This document shows positions 41,101 to 51,822 of a stretch of 64,000 nt of DNA, piece after piece. Position 1 is the first letter of the stretch, and every line of letters begins with the position of its first letter. Source of the stretch: Gracilaria gracilis (Eukaryota; Rhodophyta; Florideophyceae; Gracilariales; Gracilariaceae). The translations under genes and the position numbers were made by a program. The notes beneath the pieces are model-generated. The model searched no databases and was not told the DNA's origin. It worked only from the letters and a program-made list of their open reading frames with translations. Location: contig JARGSG010000084.1 of assembly GCA_030374805.1 (NCBI GenBank), forward strand, positions 1-64,000, written 5' to 3'.

Positions 41101-44100
41101 ATGATAACACTAACGAGTGGTTCCGATCCTTCGGTCCACTATCCCCCTCAAGATGCATTGGAGACTTACGTTTTTGGCTTTTTAGATCCACGAAACGAAG
41201 ACTCAGGAGATGAGGTTGATTGCAATTTTAATCCAGTGAGGTCTGCGAGCGAACTAGAGCAGTCGAAGGATCTTTGTAATCGAAAGCTTACTGCGGAAGA
41301 AATACGAAATATTAAGAAGATCATGACGCGCATATCATCGTTTTTGAAGAATGTTGCGAAGAAAACTGGGATTACGTTTGACCGAGTCAACCCACCAGGC
41401 TTTGACGAGCTACGAAGGCTTTGGGTACATTTAATTGTAGTAGTTCAGAACGCTACAGATTCCAAAGGTGTTGTTGGTGTGAATATAACGGAGTCATGCA
41501 GAACCGGTACATGGTTCTGCAATGTGTTGTTGCAAGCGGGATTATTCGAGCTGGAACCTCAATGTGGGGTTCTATTCATCCCGTTTGACTCCGGTGTCTG
41601 CATCAGTCACAATTCTCGTGCATTTGAAACATTGAATAGGGTCGAGAAAGTGGAGGTTCTTCAGCGATATGTCTCAAGCTTTACTGAGAAATTGTATCCA
41701 AGTCCCGAACCTGTCTCAAAAGTAATTGTGCCTTTAAACATCAATGCCGTTCACTGGGGAGTGCTTTATGCGGAGAAAACAAGTCACGGGTGTTGGTCTA
41801 TGTACTGGGGTGATAGTCTGGGGTGGGATTGTCCTAAAGAATGTAGACATCTGGTTTCGTGCCTGATTCAGCATACTCAGAAGGAAAAGATCTTGTGGAC
41901 GTATCCGAAGGAAAACTATATTCTCGACGTTCTAGGATATACAAAACAAACCGATTCACACAGCTGCGGAGCATATGTGTTATCTATGATGACGAAGTTT
42001 GCGCGTACCACGGGAGTAATTCCAGAAGCAAAGTTTCTCGTAGGGCACAAGAAGGATCTCACCGAACAGTACCGTTGGGCATGTGTCGAGGCGCGTATCT
42101 CCGCTATCATGGCTGTGTCACACATACTTCCGGTCAGTGACCCAGCCGCAGTCGATGAAGTGCAAAAGAGCCGCCGAGAGAGAGTGTATGCATCCCGTCA
42201 CTCTCGTGAGTCTCAACAGAGACGTATGGACAGGGTTAAAGCTGTTGAGTCATCGGGAACTCAGCCCAAGGCTGTGGATGTGGTGACCAAGGATGATGGG
42301 AGCGGACGAAGACAAACTAGATCTGCTGTTCTTAGTAGAACTACACGGCTTAGCGCGGAAAACAGTAGGGCAGAGGATATTGGGGATAAAGCTATACAGA
42401 ACTTGGGTGGTGAGATTGAGGCTTTTGTGAAGCACAGCGTTGTGAACGAGAACAGTGGAAAGGCAGCTACGGTGCCCGTTTCGGTGTCGAAGGATGGCGG
42501 TTCCCTACTGAAGACGGAACAAGGTGGGACAATATCAGACGATGACCTTGGAGGACGTGGAGAAAACAAACAAAATGCTCGGGATGGGGATAAGAAGAAG
42601 GGAGGATATGGACCAGAAGCAAATGTGTTCGATCTTCCCGGGTATGTCTATGAGCTATGTGAACGAGAAGGTTATGAATATGGCCTGCAATTCTGCAAGC
42701 AAGTCACACGCTCAAGGGTGTACAGGCTTAATGCGAGACTGCGGTGTTTGAGGTATAAGAAAACACATCCGGGCTGTGGATGTAAAGCTGCGTTTATGGC
42801 GAAAGCTCGTATCGACGGGAAAGGTTGGATCGTTTCTAATTTCAATGTTCACAACCATGAGCGGCTGTCGGTGGACATGCGGTACAATAAGGAGAAACGA
42901 AAGAAGGCCGTGAAGACGGCCATCATGAAGAACTGTTCTGCTGGGTTTAGAGTCCCCTTCGTGCACTACCTTCCACCAGTATTAAAGAAGAACTCACAAG
43001 AACTCAATTCCGACGAAGATTTCATGGAAGGCGTAATCCCCAGTCGCCCCCAAGGCCTTCGAGATTGGTTCACTGGAAACTGGCGAGTATCGGAGGATGA
43101 CGATTACATGCATACGCAGGAGGAGCGCCATGCACAACTTTCTAAAGTTCAGGATGTCATAGAGATCATTGGTGATGAGAGCGCGGGAAACGGTAGGAAT
43201 TCAGTAGTAGGCTCTGAAGACAGTTCTGTCATCGACCTAACTGCCTCGCGAAACGTGAAAAAGGTCACGTTTCTGAACACGGTAAGACTAGAACCTCTCT
43301 TATTGTTCATACCACAAAATTCTAACTCTGTGTCTCAAGCCAAATGCACCTTCTGTACCTTCGATTTCTGACGAGGTACCACTTCCGACACAGGAAGATG
43401 AGCTCCGAGCTGAAGATGATGGTCAATTGGGGGAGGATCGAAGTAATTCAACGGGTGATGAGGAGTCCGAACTGTCACATGAAGAAGCGTATACAGATGA
43501 GGAGTGCGTGAGGCGCGGGTTTCTTGCGTATTTGGAGCAGATGGTAGGTGCGGAATCGCACGAGGTCCTTCAGCATTTGCAGTGTATCGCGGAGAGCTTC
43601 GGTTTTAAACTCTTCATTCGGGACTCGAGGTATACAGAGATGAATGGGCGAAAGGTGCTACGCCGTGGGTACTTGCAATGCTCTTTCTTCCACAATGAGC
43701 AGTATAAATGCCCGTATTTGTTTAGGCTGCAACGAGTTAGAGTATCCCCTGGCAGTGATATGTATGCATTCTCTGCAAACTTTGCGAAATCCTTTCACAA
43801 TCATTGTTCGGATACATCCTCTACCCGAACAATGCTACCACCGCAGGTGACACGGGAGGCTCATCACTTGCGCCATGGTTTACACCTTCAATACAACACA
43901 GTGCTCACTCTTGTGGAAGATAAATTTGGCATCAAGGTAGACAAGAACCTGTTCCGCAAACGCCTGAAATACATATCCGACTCTTGTCATCCGAAGGAGA
44001 AAGAGTGTTTAAGATTGTATCAGAACCTCATACAACTACAGGCACAGAATGGGAGGACGAGGTTGTATTGCGGAACTGGTGCTGATGATGGATTACAATA

Positions 44101-45958
44101 CATTGCCTGGTGTTTCGAACAATGGGCTACGGACTACGAAAGGTTTGGAATTGTGCCAGGTGTGTCTGTAGACTGCAAGGCTGTAGCCAATCGCTTCAAT
44201 CTGCCACTGGTCAGTATCAATGGGAGAGATAACAATGGGCAGTTGACTACATTTTTCATGGGGTACATCGTGAACGAAACCATGGAGAGTTTCGTTTGGG
44301 TTCTTCAACGCTTTAAACAATGCGTTAGAATATCGCCGAGCTGCTTCGCCATTGATCAGTGCACAGCACTAATCGGTGCTCTTCGTCAGGTGTTTCCCTT
44401 TTCGTCTATCACTCTTGATGACTGGCACCTGAATAAGAACCAAGCTCCCAACACAGAACGGTGGTGCAAGAAAATTAATCGGTCGGGGTGGGCAAAGACA
44501 ATGGGAGAGGCGTTGCACAACCTCCGACAAAGCAGGAGTATGGACGCATTTTATGAACTTAGGTCCAATTTCGAACAGCGTTACTTCACAAACTTTAATC
44601 TTGCTATGCCGCGATGGTACACATTCCTTTATCACGACAACCCAGAAATGCTCATCCGCTGCTTCAAAGACCAAGCCTGTGCCCGTCGCTTCTTCTTTCA
44701 AGGAAGTGGTTACTCGGAGTCTTCGCATTCTCGTTACCGTCACCATGTTCTATCGAAGAACGTTCCATTCGCCGAGGTCCCTATTGTTATGAACAATATA
44801 ACAGAACGGTTAAAAGCGGAACGTGGGAATAAGGCGGCAGTGAGTGATACTACAATAAGAAATAAGCTCCTCAGATCCGGACTTCCTCTTACAACGCAGA
44901 CCTCATCCCGAATGGTACGTCAATTCACCCCGTACAGCATCACCAAATTCCTCGAGCTCAGCGTCCGATACTCTCCGTATTTCAAAGTCGTAGACGCGGT
45001 TGTCATTGCCACCCGAGACGCGCCTTTCAACTACGATCTGGACCTCGAAGACATCGACATGTCTTCAGAGGAACCGCTGGTGGTATTTAAGATACAAAGA
45101 ACACATAACCTCAACGCTCAGGATCCAGAAATGTACAACGCCTTTCTCAAAAGCTCCGACTCTCCCGAACGGTTGGTTGGAAACTGTAGTTGCCGCAATA
45201 CAACTGCATGGGGCATACCATGCTGCCATCTAACGCGTTTGTTCATGACCTTCAGCGATGTTTGCGATAGATGGCCATATGTAGTCACCGCACTTCCAAT
45301 CCGCTATCGTATTGAACACTTTTGGCACCCGTATTGGTCTAGGGGTCCACAGAATTGGACGTTGCAGGAGATTTTGCGGCTGAGAGCCACAATGGGACCC
45401 ACCGCCGAAGATTCAGAACCTCTACTTGAAGCCACATTAGAAGAACACAATGGCAATGAAAAAATTCTTTCCCCACAGCCAAAATCGTTACCGGCAGGAG
45501 AACAGGCACCGGAGAACAACGAGGGATCCAAAAAGAACGAGATGGCCTCTTACGTGAGCTATTCCGATTGCAAAGCTCTATGCGATCAGATGCACCGCGT
45601 TGCCCTCACGTACGGAAACATCGCAGTTGAGAGTGTTAAAGAGTACTTAGAAAAAGGGGTAGCCCTTCTAAACTCCGGAAAATACCCGACACGCCCGCAA
45701 ACATCCGTTCCGGTTCCTTCGGAGGTCAAAGATGTGCTCGGTGCTTCGGATCAATTGGTGGTTGTTAACCCCAACGCGGGGCTCGGTGGGAGAGCGCGAA
45801 AACGTAAGAAATCATTCCTCGAGCGCAAAACACCAGCGAAAAGACGCAAAACGTTGCATAGAAGGGATGAATGCGCAGAGTCAGAAATTGCGACACCAGC
45901 GCAGGCTCTAGGAAAAGCATTAAGCATAGTAGATAATCCAGATAGTCAGTATTCGTGA
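41101..45958 (+). CDS. Ulp1-peptidase / FAR1-WRKY / MULE transposase / SWIM fusion protein, one 58-nt intron
   Basis: Exon 1 is 41101-43281 (727 codons), intron 43282-43339 (GTAAGA...CTCAAG), exon 2 43340-45958 (872 codons). Splicing is in phase and gives 1599 residues. Exon 1: a C48/Ulp1 cysteine peptidase with His218 (INAVHWG), Asp238 (WGDSLGW), Gln283 and Cys289 (KQTDSHSCGAY); then a FAR1/WRKY-like zinc cluster (RLRCLRY, GCGCKAAF, NVHNHERL, about 545-590); then SSVIDLT (708-714), a classic SUMO-interacting motif. Exon 2: a second FAR1-like cluster (LQCSFF, KCPYLFR, FHNHC); the MULE core (VSVDCKAVANRFNLPLVSINGRD, SCFAIDQCTALIGAL, LDDWHLNKN); a SWIM finger (CSCRNTTAWGIPCCHL); and a basic tail (KRRKTLHRR). 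Ulp1-carrying MULEs are known in plants, usually with separate genes. Without splicing, the frames would end at 43371 and restart near 43427. Confidence 0.88.
43282..43339 (+). other. Intron of the MULE gene (58 nt)
   Basis: Donor ACG|GTAAGA, branch-like TTCTAACT, acceptor TGTCTCAAG|CC. It joins complete codons (phase 0), and the downstream frame PNAPSVPSISDEVPLP flows into the open exon 2. Confidence 0.8.
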
Positions 45959-45960
45959 TC

Positions 45961-45966
45961 AATAAA
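45961..45966 (+). terminator. Poly(A) signal AATAAA of the MULE gene
   Basis: AATAAA two bases after the TGA stop of the MULE gene. Confidence 0.5.
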
Positions 45967-46071
45967 CGGTGTTCAAGAACAAGTTTTGAGGAGATGGTTC
46001 ATACCTGTAGTTTACGGAGGTTGACGAGATGATCAGTGCAGCGCAAGGAACGTACAGCGTGGCTCTTTAGC

Positions 46072-46322
46072 GGTGCAGCAAGAAAGCGCGGACTTTTTCA
46101 AACTTCAGCGTCTTAAGCTCCCGTTGTCACGCCTGGAGGGCACGGTACCAATCAGAAGCGTAGCTAGGGAGGGTCTTGCTACTTGGCTCGCGTTGGTTGG
46201 AAAGGAGGTTCTGCACGCGTTACATTGTAAAAGGGAGGTTCTTCCCAAAATCTTTACAAACATGTGGAGGTTCTACCACATATATCCTACGCACCTCACT
46301 GCCCGTAGATTCTCCGTCCCCC
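46072..46322. repeat. MULE right TIR (251 bp)
   Basis: Inverted copy of 40625-40875. As the end nearest the glycosyltransferase gene, any promoter in it would read toward or away from that gene. Confidence 0.92.
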
Positions 46323-46398
46323 CATATCTATCTACTGTTTACTGAGCAGCACTTGCGAAGAAGAGCTCAGTCGCAAAGACCTTACACAACTTGTTACA

Positions 46399-47700
46399 AT
46401 GACACGCTACGGTTGTGCAATTGTACCCGCTGCCAGCCACGTCAACAGCATGCTAGAAGTGGCGTTCGAGTTGCGCCGGCGAGGAAACGACATCGTGTTC
46501 ATCTCCATCCTGGATTTCAGCGAGAAAATAAAGGCCCTCGGCTTCGACGTGATCATCATCGGCGCACAACGCTTCGAACAAGGCTTTGTCGAAACGTTCC
46601 ACTCCGAGCTGGGCAGCTCACAGGGCCTGGCGTCAATAAACAAAGTCATCGACATGATCCAAACAACAAACGAGGTGTACTTTTGCGAGGCGCCCGACCT
46701 GCTACGCCGCGCCGCGATCGATCTACTGGTGATCGATCACGTGGTAATCTCAATGATCACCATCGCCGACTTTGTGCGCATCCCCTACGTGCTGGCGTAC
46801 ATCGCGCTGGGCGCACCATACGACCCGCTCGTGCCGCCCGTGTTCTCACAACGCATCCCGTCAGACAGCTACCTCTCCCGCTTCCTCACCTATCTCGAGC
46901 ACCTTCTACAAAACTTCATGACGCGCAGAATAGCCGCGCAAATCCACGCGCAGCGCCGCGCCTGGAAGCTACCGCCCCTTTCCAACGCCATCGACGCGCC
47001 CTCCGCGCGTGCGCACGTCATCCAGTTCCCGCGGTCTGTCGAGTTTGCGCGCGAGCACCTGCCCGACAACGTGCACTACGTCGGGCGGCTGGCCGACCCG
47101 TCCGGCGACGAGCCGCTGTTCGGGCAGGTGGACTTCCCGTTCGATCGGCTGGACGGGCGGCCGCTCATCTACGCGTCGCTGGGCACGATTCAGACGCGCG
47201 TGCTCGCGATGTACGACACGGTGATCGCGGCGTGCGCACCGCTGGCCGCGCAGCTGGTGGTGTCGCTGGGCGACAGAGAGGCTGATATGAGCCGGTTCGC
47301 GGGGGCGGCGGGCGCGGACGCGGTGGTGGTGCCCTTCGCGCCGCAGGAGCGGTTGGTGCGGATGGCCAGCGTGGTGGTGACGCATGGCGGCAATAACACG
47401 GCGACGATGGCCATGTCGCACGGCGTCCCCATGGTGGTGATGCCCATCGCGAGCGATCAGCCGGGCGTGGCGGCGCGCGTGGCGGCGGCTGGGCTGGGGC
47501 AGCGCGTGTATGGGAGCGGGGTGAGCGTTGAGGGTGTGCGCGCGTGTGTGAGGCAGGTGTTGGAGGATGGCTGGTATGGAGAAAAGTGTCGAAGTGTGCA
47601 ACGGGAAATCAGCGAGGCGGGCGGCGTGCGGACGGCGGCTGACGTGATTGAGAGCGCTCTAGCTAGATGCGACGGCGCCGGCGTGAATGAATGCGGGTGA
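46399..47700 (+). CDS. GT1-family (UGT / MGT-type) glycosyltransferase
   Basis: 433 residues, GT-B fold. The N-terminus has the catalytic-type His14 (VPAASHVNSMLEVAFELRRRG). The C-terminal donor-binding half has LIYASLGTIQTR, VVVPFAPQERLVRMASVVVTHGG (329-331) with NNTATMAMSHGVPMVVMPIASDQ and D353-Q354 of the sugar-nucleotide signature. The short form without a C-terminal membrane anchor is closer to bacterial macrolide or carotenoid glycosyltransferases than to animal UGTs. The 3' half is much more GC-rich (many GCG/CGC codons) than its neighbours, so bacterial ancestry by transfer is plausible. The acceptor cannot be told. Its promoter lies at the MULE junction: only 67 bp separate the target duplication from the ATG. 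Confidence 0.85.
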   Translation: MTRYGCAIVPAASHVNSMLEVAFELRRRGNDIVFISILDFSEKIKALGFDVIIIGAQRFEQGFVETFHSELGSSQGLASINKVIDMIQTTNEVYFCEAPDLLRRAAIDLLVIDHVVISMITIADFVRIPYVLAYIALGAPYDPLVPPVFSQRIPSDSYLSRFLTYLEHLLQNFMTRRIAAQIHAQRRAWKLPPLSNAIDAPSARAHVIQFPRSVEFAREHLPDNVHYVGRLADPSGDEPLFGQVDFPFDRLDGRPLIYASLGTIQTRVLAMYDTVIAACAPLAAQLVVSLGDREADMSRFAGAAGADAVVVPFAPQERLVRMASVVVTHGGNNTATMAMSHGVPMVVMPIASDQPGVAARVAAAGLGQRVYGSGVSVEGVRACVRQVLEDGWYGEKCRSVQREISEAGGVRTAADVIESALARCDGAGVNECG

Positions 47701-47834
47701 AAGTGCGGTGCGGCGTGAGAGGTTTTTTTTTGTGTTTGATGCGTTTTACGACAATTGGTACAATACTTGAAACTTAATAATGGCCTCGTTCATCGTAGAT
47801 ACACCTTTGAGGTCAAGGTCGTGAACGATCTGCG

Positions 47835-48440
47835 ATGGAGCTTCCATCGAAGAAGCAAAAGACAAACAATGCTTCATACCGTCATTTGTTTACCTTTGGA
47901 AACGAGGCCCACACCTCTCCTTTTCCAACTCATGGAAAGGGACATCCTTCTTCACAACAGTTCACTTTCCTCGGAAGTTCTGTTGACTTGTTTCGAGATT
48001 CAAAGCAAACAAGTGAGGGAGACGTCCAACATCTGCGTCATTCTGACGGGGATCACCAAATGCCTCAAGTTGCACCACAAGTAGCACAACTTGCAATAGA
48101 ACACGATTCTGCTGAACATGAAGAAAAGAGCCGGGATGGAGTTGCAACGTTAAACGACCTCAGTTACCCTACGAATATAGAAGGAAGCCCAAGTGAACAA
48201 CATGAGCATAATGGATATATACCCGAAACTGAGCAACAATCCTACGAAGAAGAAGAACCGGCGTTTCAGTTTCCAGACGATATCTTTTCTCGACCGGAAG
48301 CTCTAAACGAGATTGCCGCGCAGTTTGTGAGAAACACGGCAGTTGAAAAGCTGGAAGAAGAATGGGATCGCGTAGATGGCGTCCGCGATCAAATGCGCCG
48401 AGACTTCAAGATCCGTCGTCAGAAAGCCGTCTCGTTGTAG
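47835..48440 (+). CDS. Hypothetical acidic protein with C-terminal helix
   Basis: 201 residues. The first 120 are polar and low-complexity with a KKQK nuclear-signal-like start (MELPSKKQKTN). An acidic stretch (EQQSYEEEEPAF) leads to a predicted helix (ALNEIAAQFVRNTAVEKLEEEWDRVDGVRDQMRRDFKIRRQK). I do not recognise a family. Coding is supported by the length of the frame and by its position between two genes on the same strand; there is no TATA box I can point to. Confidence 0.5.
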   Translation: MELPSKKQKTNNASYRHLFTFGNEAHTSPFPTHGKGHPSSQQFTFLGSSVDLFRDSKQTSEGDVQHLRHSDGDHQMPQVAPQVAQLAIEHDSAEHEEKSRDGVATLNDLSYPTNIEGSPSEQHEHNGYIPETEQQSYEEEEPAFQFPDDIFSRPEALNEIAAQFVRNTAVEKLEEEWDRVDGVRDQMRRDFKIRRQKAVSL

Positions 48441-48657
48441 TACCCATTTTGGTGCAGATACTGAGGTGTTGCCACGACATATGCTTTATGATTGCATTTG
48501 ATTAGCCTTGCAAATTCTTCAGCTTTGTTCATTACCCTAACCCTTTTACTTTTCTTTTCAAGTCTGACTTGAGGATGTGGTATCGGGTCAAGCTTGCCGT
48601 GCTGCGCAGCCGCATTGAATCTACGAAGATACTCTTGTCAAAACTTCCAGCCAATCG

Positions 48658-50469
48658 ATGGACCCCATCAATTCCGGTTCGAAAGCAGGTTGTTGGAGCC
48701 AGGATCTATTAGAACGGGTGGGAGAACAGATGTCCACTACCATTATTCCAGAACAAGCAGCTCGATGCTGTGATGAGCTTCGTGTTTTGGCCTGCGACTT
48801 TGAAGGCGACCCTCTCAAACTAGAGCCCAGTGTAGATCATTGTATAAAACTGATGCACTCCCATGCTTCTGAGGTCAAGGTACAGAGGTCTGCAACTTTA
48901 GCACTCATAGTGCTTTGTGAGAAACACAAGATGGCAGAATTCATGGGCGGGAAAGGGCTTTTCCCAGTAGTGATCAGGACACTAAATGGATTTTCCATGG
49001 ATGAAGCCCTTGTCAAAAATGTCGTGCTTCTAGTCAGATCGCTATTACTTGTGGAATCGAATCGAAGCATATTCTGTGAACACGGAGGATTCACCGCTCT
49101 ATTTTCGGTCATGGTTGCGTTTCCTGATAGAGAGTCGATTCAATGCTCTGCCTGTGCACTGATTGCAACCATATGTTATGCAAGTGAAAGTCGAAGGCTT
49201 TTGGCCTGCGCTAATGGGGCTCTGTCTTTGTTGATGGATGTACTTTGTCGATATCAAGGTCATAAACACTACAAGGTTCAGTCCAACGCGTGCATGGCCC
49301 TGCGCAATCTATCCTTGGACCCCGTGGTTTGCAAAGAAATCTTGTCTCAGAGTGGCTTTTTACAATGCATAGGGAACGTAGTGAAACCATATTCCAACGC
49401 GCATGCTGTCGAGGAGGCACTTGGAGTTTGTCTGAATATATTCACGGCTCCAGCTCTACAGAGCTCGGTGATTTTGGAAAACTCCTCCCATTATATGGTT
49501 TGTTGTGTGATGGAGTTTCTTGGTTCAACGGTGAGAAGCTTCCGACGCAAAGGCAAATGTCATGAAATAGGATTTGCACTCTTGCGGGCATGTGAGCCTC
49601 TGGAAAAGGACCGGCCAGACGAGAAAGGAGGAACAGAAAAACTACGGATAGCTGTTCTATATGCTGCGGCGTACGCATCAAATCGGTCGCCCAGCTCTGT
49701 GAATGTTGTTTCAAGTGCATGTCTACTCATTCGCACTATGGTCATCGACTCTACCAACAGGGAGTTGTTTGGAGAACTAGATCGAGGTGTCTCAACTCTA
49801 GTGAAATCAATTGCATTTCTCAGTCACAGTCCAGTTCATCTCGAACATGCATTGCTTGCCTTGGGAAATGCGGTTTTCGATTCTCCTGTTGGTAAGCTGA
49901 AAGCATGTGAAGCCGGTGCGTTGCGATTCATTTCAAATGCCATGAAGATAAACAACACAAATGCCGCTGTGGCAGAAGCAGGTCTCATGGCTATCCACGG
50001 TTTGTGTATCGAAAGCGAGAAAGTGGGGAATTTGGCATCCTCTCTGAAGTTTCATGACTTGTGCACTGAAACAATGAGTGCCTTTGAGACAAGCCCAAAG
50101 ATTCAGGAAAGTGGCCTGGCCGCCTTGCTCAGCATGGGATCTGGCCCGCAGGCCAAAAAACGTCTATGTGCGAGCAACGCAAAGCTGGCTGCAGAACGGG
50201 CAGCAGACTTGTATCCGTACTCAAAGAACATTCTTGCTCTCCGTGACAAACTCGAAAGGTTTGGAGCGAATGTAAATGATGAGAGTCAAAGGGATTCGCG
50301 TGCTGCCGTTTCTGACAACAGGCGTGGGCTCGAGAAGCTTGAAAGCAATAAAGGACGTCGACTCCATGAGAACCATGAGCAGCCAAAGCACTCAACTCTT
50401 GAGTCTTTCTCACGCAGAATCCTCAGTAAACTTCCATCGCTACAAAACATGCGAAGCAAGACCGATTAG
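48658..50469 (+). CDS. Armadillo-repeat protein
   Basis: 603 residues with no intron. From about residue 70 to 510 it is built of helical armadillo-type repeats (KVQRSATLALIVLCEKHKM, SIQCSACALIATICYASES, KVQSNACMALRNLSLDP, VVSSACLLIRTMVIDSTN, LEHALLALGNAVFDSP, VAEAGLMAIHGLCIES, IQESGLAALLSMGSG). The AC-ALRNLS pattern is the usual armadillo H2-H3 signature. The last 90 residues are basic and disordered (DNRRGLEKLESNKGRRLHENH). A scaffold or adaptor role is likely, but no specific partner can be named. Confidence 0.8.
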   Translation: MDPINSGSKAGCWSQDLLERVGEQMSTTIIPEQAARCCDELRVLACDFEGDPLKLEPSVDHCIKLMHSHASEVKVQRSATLALIVLCEKHKMAEFMGGKGLFPVVIRTLNGFSMDEALVKNVVLLVRSLLLVESNRSIFCEHGGFTALFSVMVAFPDRESIQCSACALIATICYASESRRLLACANGALSLLMDVLCRYQGHKHYKVQSNACMALRNLSLDPVVCKEILSQSGFLQCIGNVVKPYSNAHAVEEALGVCLNIFTAPALQSSVILENSSHYMVCCVMEFLGSTVRSFRRKGKCHEIGFALLRACEPLEKDRPDEKGGTEKLRIAVLYAAAYASNRSPSSVNVVSSACLLIRTMVIDSTNRELFGELDRGVSTLVKSIAFLSHSPVHLEHALLALGNAVFDSPVGKLKACEAGALRFISNAMKINNTNAAVAEAGLMAIHGLCIESEKVGNLASSLKFHDLCTETMSAFETSPKIQESGLAALLSMGSGPQAKKRLCASNAKLAAERAADLYPYSKNILALRDKLERFGANVNDESQRDSRAAVSDNRRGLEKLESNKGRRLHENHEQPKHSTLESFSRRILSKLPSLQNMRSKTD

Positions 50470-51210
50470 CGAACAGATGTACAAGAGTTCTTTTTGGCAG
50501 GAATTCAGTTAACATCCTTCTTGCTTCCGTGCGTTCTTACTGCAATGGTACTTGGTGACACGTTGAGCTCATCCGTATCTGTAACACTGTCTTGGCAATC
50601 AAAGAAGAGGATTAAGGCTGCTATTTGTCTTATCCTCATCGGGGTTCCACAACCCTTTAGGTTGAGATTTTCGAATGGATATTGCCTCCTGTGACCGATC
50701 ACTCACTGCCTCCCCTTCGTGAGCGAATAGTTTTAACTGTTGCTGATACTATTAAGAATTGGCCTTTCACCTGAAAGAATTCTTCTAGCGACAGAAGAGC
50801 TCTGAATTAAGTTGCAATTACGCTATGTGCTCAAAAAGAGAGGGAGAGGGGGACAGAGAGAGAGGGACAGAGAGATCTACCATCATCTTGTCGGGATATC
50901 GACCAGTGCCATCACGTCCATCTCCAACAGAGGCCGAGAACTGATACCATCAAGTTCAATTCAGAGATATCTAACTTCCCTTGGTATTGCATCAAAAATC
51001 GAAAATGCCCTGAGTGATCATCTCAAAACTCTTCATAGCGGGTTCGCTTCGTTCCCACAGTCAAACAACGATCACGCTCTCTCCTCCAAATCTTCTAGCC
51101 AACAATCTCGGAGTTTGAAAGATACAAGCCGACGTTGCATGTCTTTCGTACCTGTTACCTACAACCAAATAGTAAGAATTCCTGCCTGCCGTATAAGCAC
51201 ATGAAACAAT
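50470..51210. other. Intergenic region
   Basis: 741 bp. A purine-rich GAGA/GGGACAGAG stretch lies at about 50831-50877. An open frame at 50812-51204 ends at TGA in phase with the next gene but has no recognisable domain and covers the purine repeat; I treat it as leader or non-coding. Confidence 0.45.
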
Positions 51211-51822
51211 ATGATCATTGATCTGCTACCGCATCTAAGACAGAAACGAGTGGTTTTGGCAAGTCAATCTCCTCGCCGTCGAGAAATTCTTCAACTAATT
51301 GGTTTGGAGTTTGTCTCCGAAGCTTCATCTTTTGCAGAGGATTTGGTCAAGTCCAACTTTGCCAATCCGAACGGATACGCTCAAAAAACGGCAGAAGAAA
51401 AGGCCCTAGACGTATGGAGAAAGCATCAGGACGTTGATCTAGTGATCGGTTCCGATACAATCGTAGTTTTGGAAGGAAAAATATTGGAGAAGCCTACTTC
51501 CGAAGCAGATGCTTTACAAATGCTGAGAAGTTTAAGCGGACGATGGCATATCGTGATAACAGCCGTAGCTTTTGTTTGCAAAGGGGAACTCAGAAGCTTT
51601 TGTGAGGAAGCAAAGGTATGCTTCGACAATCTGACAGATGATATGATATCTGCATACGTGAAGACTGGGGAACCAATGGACAAAGCGGGAGCGTACGGAA
51701 TTCAAGGTCGAGGTGGTGCTTTTGTGAAGAGGATTGATGGATGCTATTTTTGTGTTATGGGTTTGCCTATGAATGCGGTCAGCACAAAGCTTCGGCAACT
51801 TGTCGAGGACGGTTTGTTGTAA
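51211..51822 (+). CDS. Maf-family nucleotide pyrophosphatase
   Basis: 203 residues, the normal size for Maf. The nucleotide-binding loop SQSPRRREIL (residues 18-28), acidic DVDLVIGSDTIVV with Asp82, EKPTSEADALQML, RWHIVITAV, and DKAGAYGIQGRGGAFV (157-172) form the full Maf signature. These enzymes hydrolyse dTTP, UTP or modified nucleoside triphosphates to monophosphates and pyrophosphate, keeping non-canonical nucleotides out of nucleic acids. Start chosen at MIIDLLPHLR. There is no obvious organelle presequence, so it is probably cytosolic. Confidence 0.93.
   Translation: MIIDLLPHLRQKRVVLASQSPRRREILQLIGLEFVSEASSFAEDLVKSNFANPNGYAQKTAEEKALDVWRKHQDVDLVIGSDTIVVLEGKILEKPTSEADALQMLRSLSGRWHIVITAVAFVCKGELRSFCEEAKVCFDNLTDDMISAYVKTGEPMDKAGAYGIQGRGGAFVKRIDGCYFCVMGLPMNAVSTKLRQLVEDGLL

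Larger units (their letters stand above)
40625..46322 (+). mobile_element. Mutator-like element (MULE), TSD CATATCTAT
   Basis: Terminal inverted repeats of 251 bp at 40625-40875 and 46072-46322 start GGGGGACGGAGAATCTACGG. They align without gaps by my reading. A 9-bp target duplication CATATCTAT flanks the element (40616-40624 and 46323-46331), the size expected for Mutator. The 5.7-kb element holds one gene (41101-45958). It inserted 41 bp right of T1's TA and 67 bp before the ATG of the glycosyltransferase gene. Confidence 0.93.

Noticed and set aside
43372..43427. MULE locus as two separate genes
   Set aside because: An in-phase GTAAGA...CAAG intron bridges the stop, and the sequence before 43427 is open and coding-like in the second frame.
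46176..47285. 369-codon Arg-rich plus frame over the glycosyltransferase
   Set aside because: An out-of-phase shadow caused by GC-rich codons; the GT frame carries all motifs.
50812..51204. Possible 5' extension of the Maf gene
   Set aside because: A TGA (51202-51204) separates it in the same frame; the Maf domain is complete without it.
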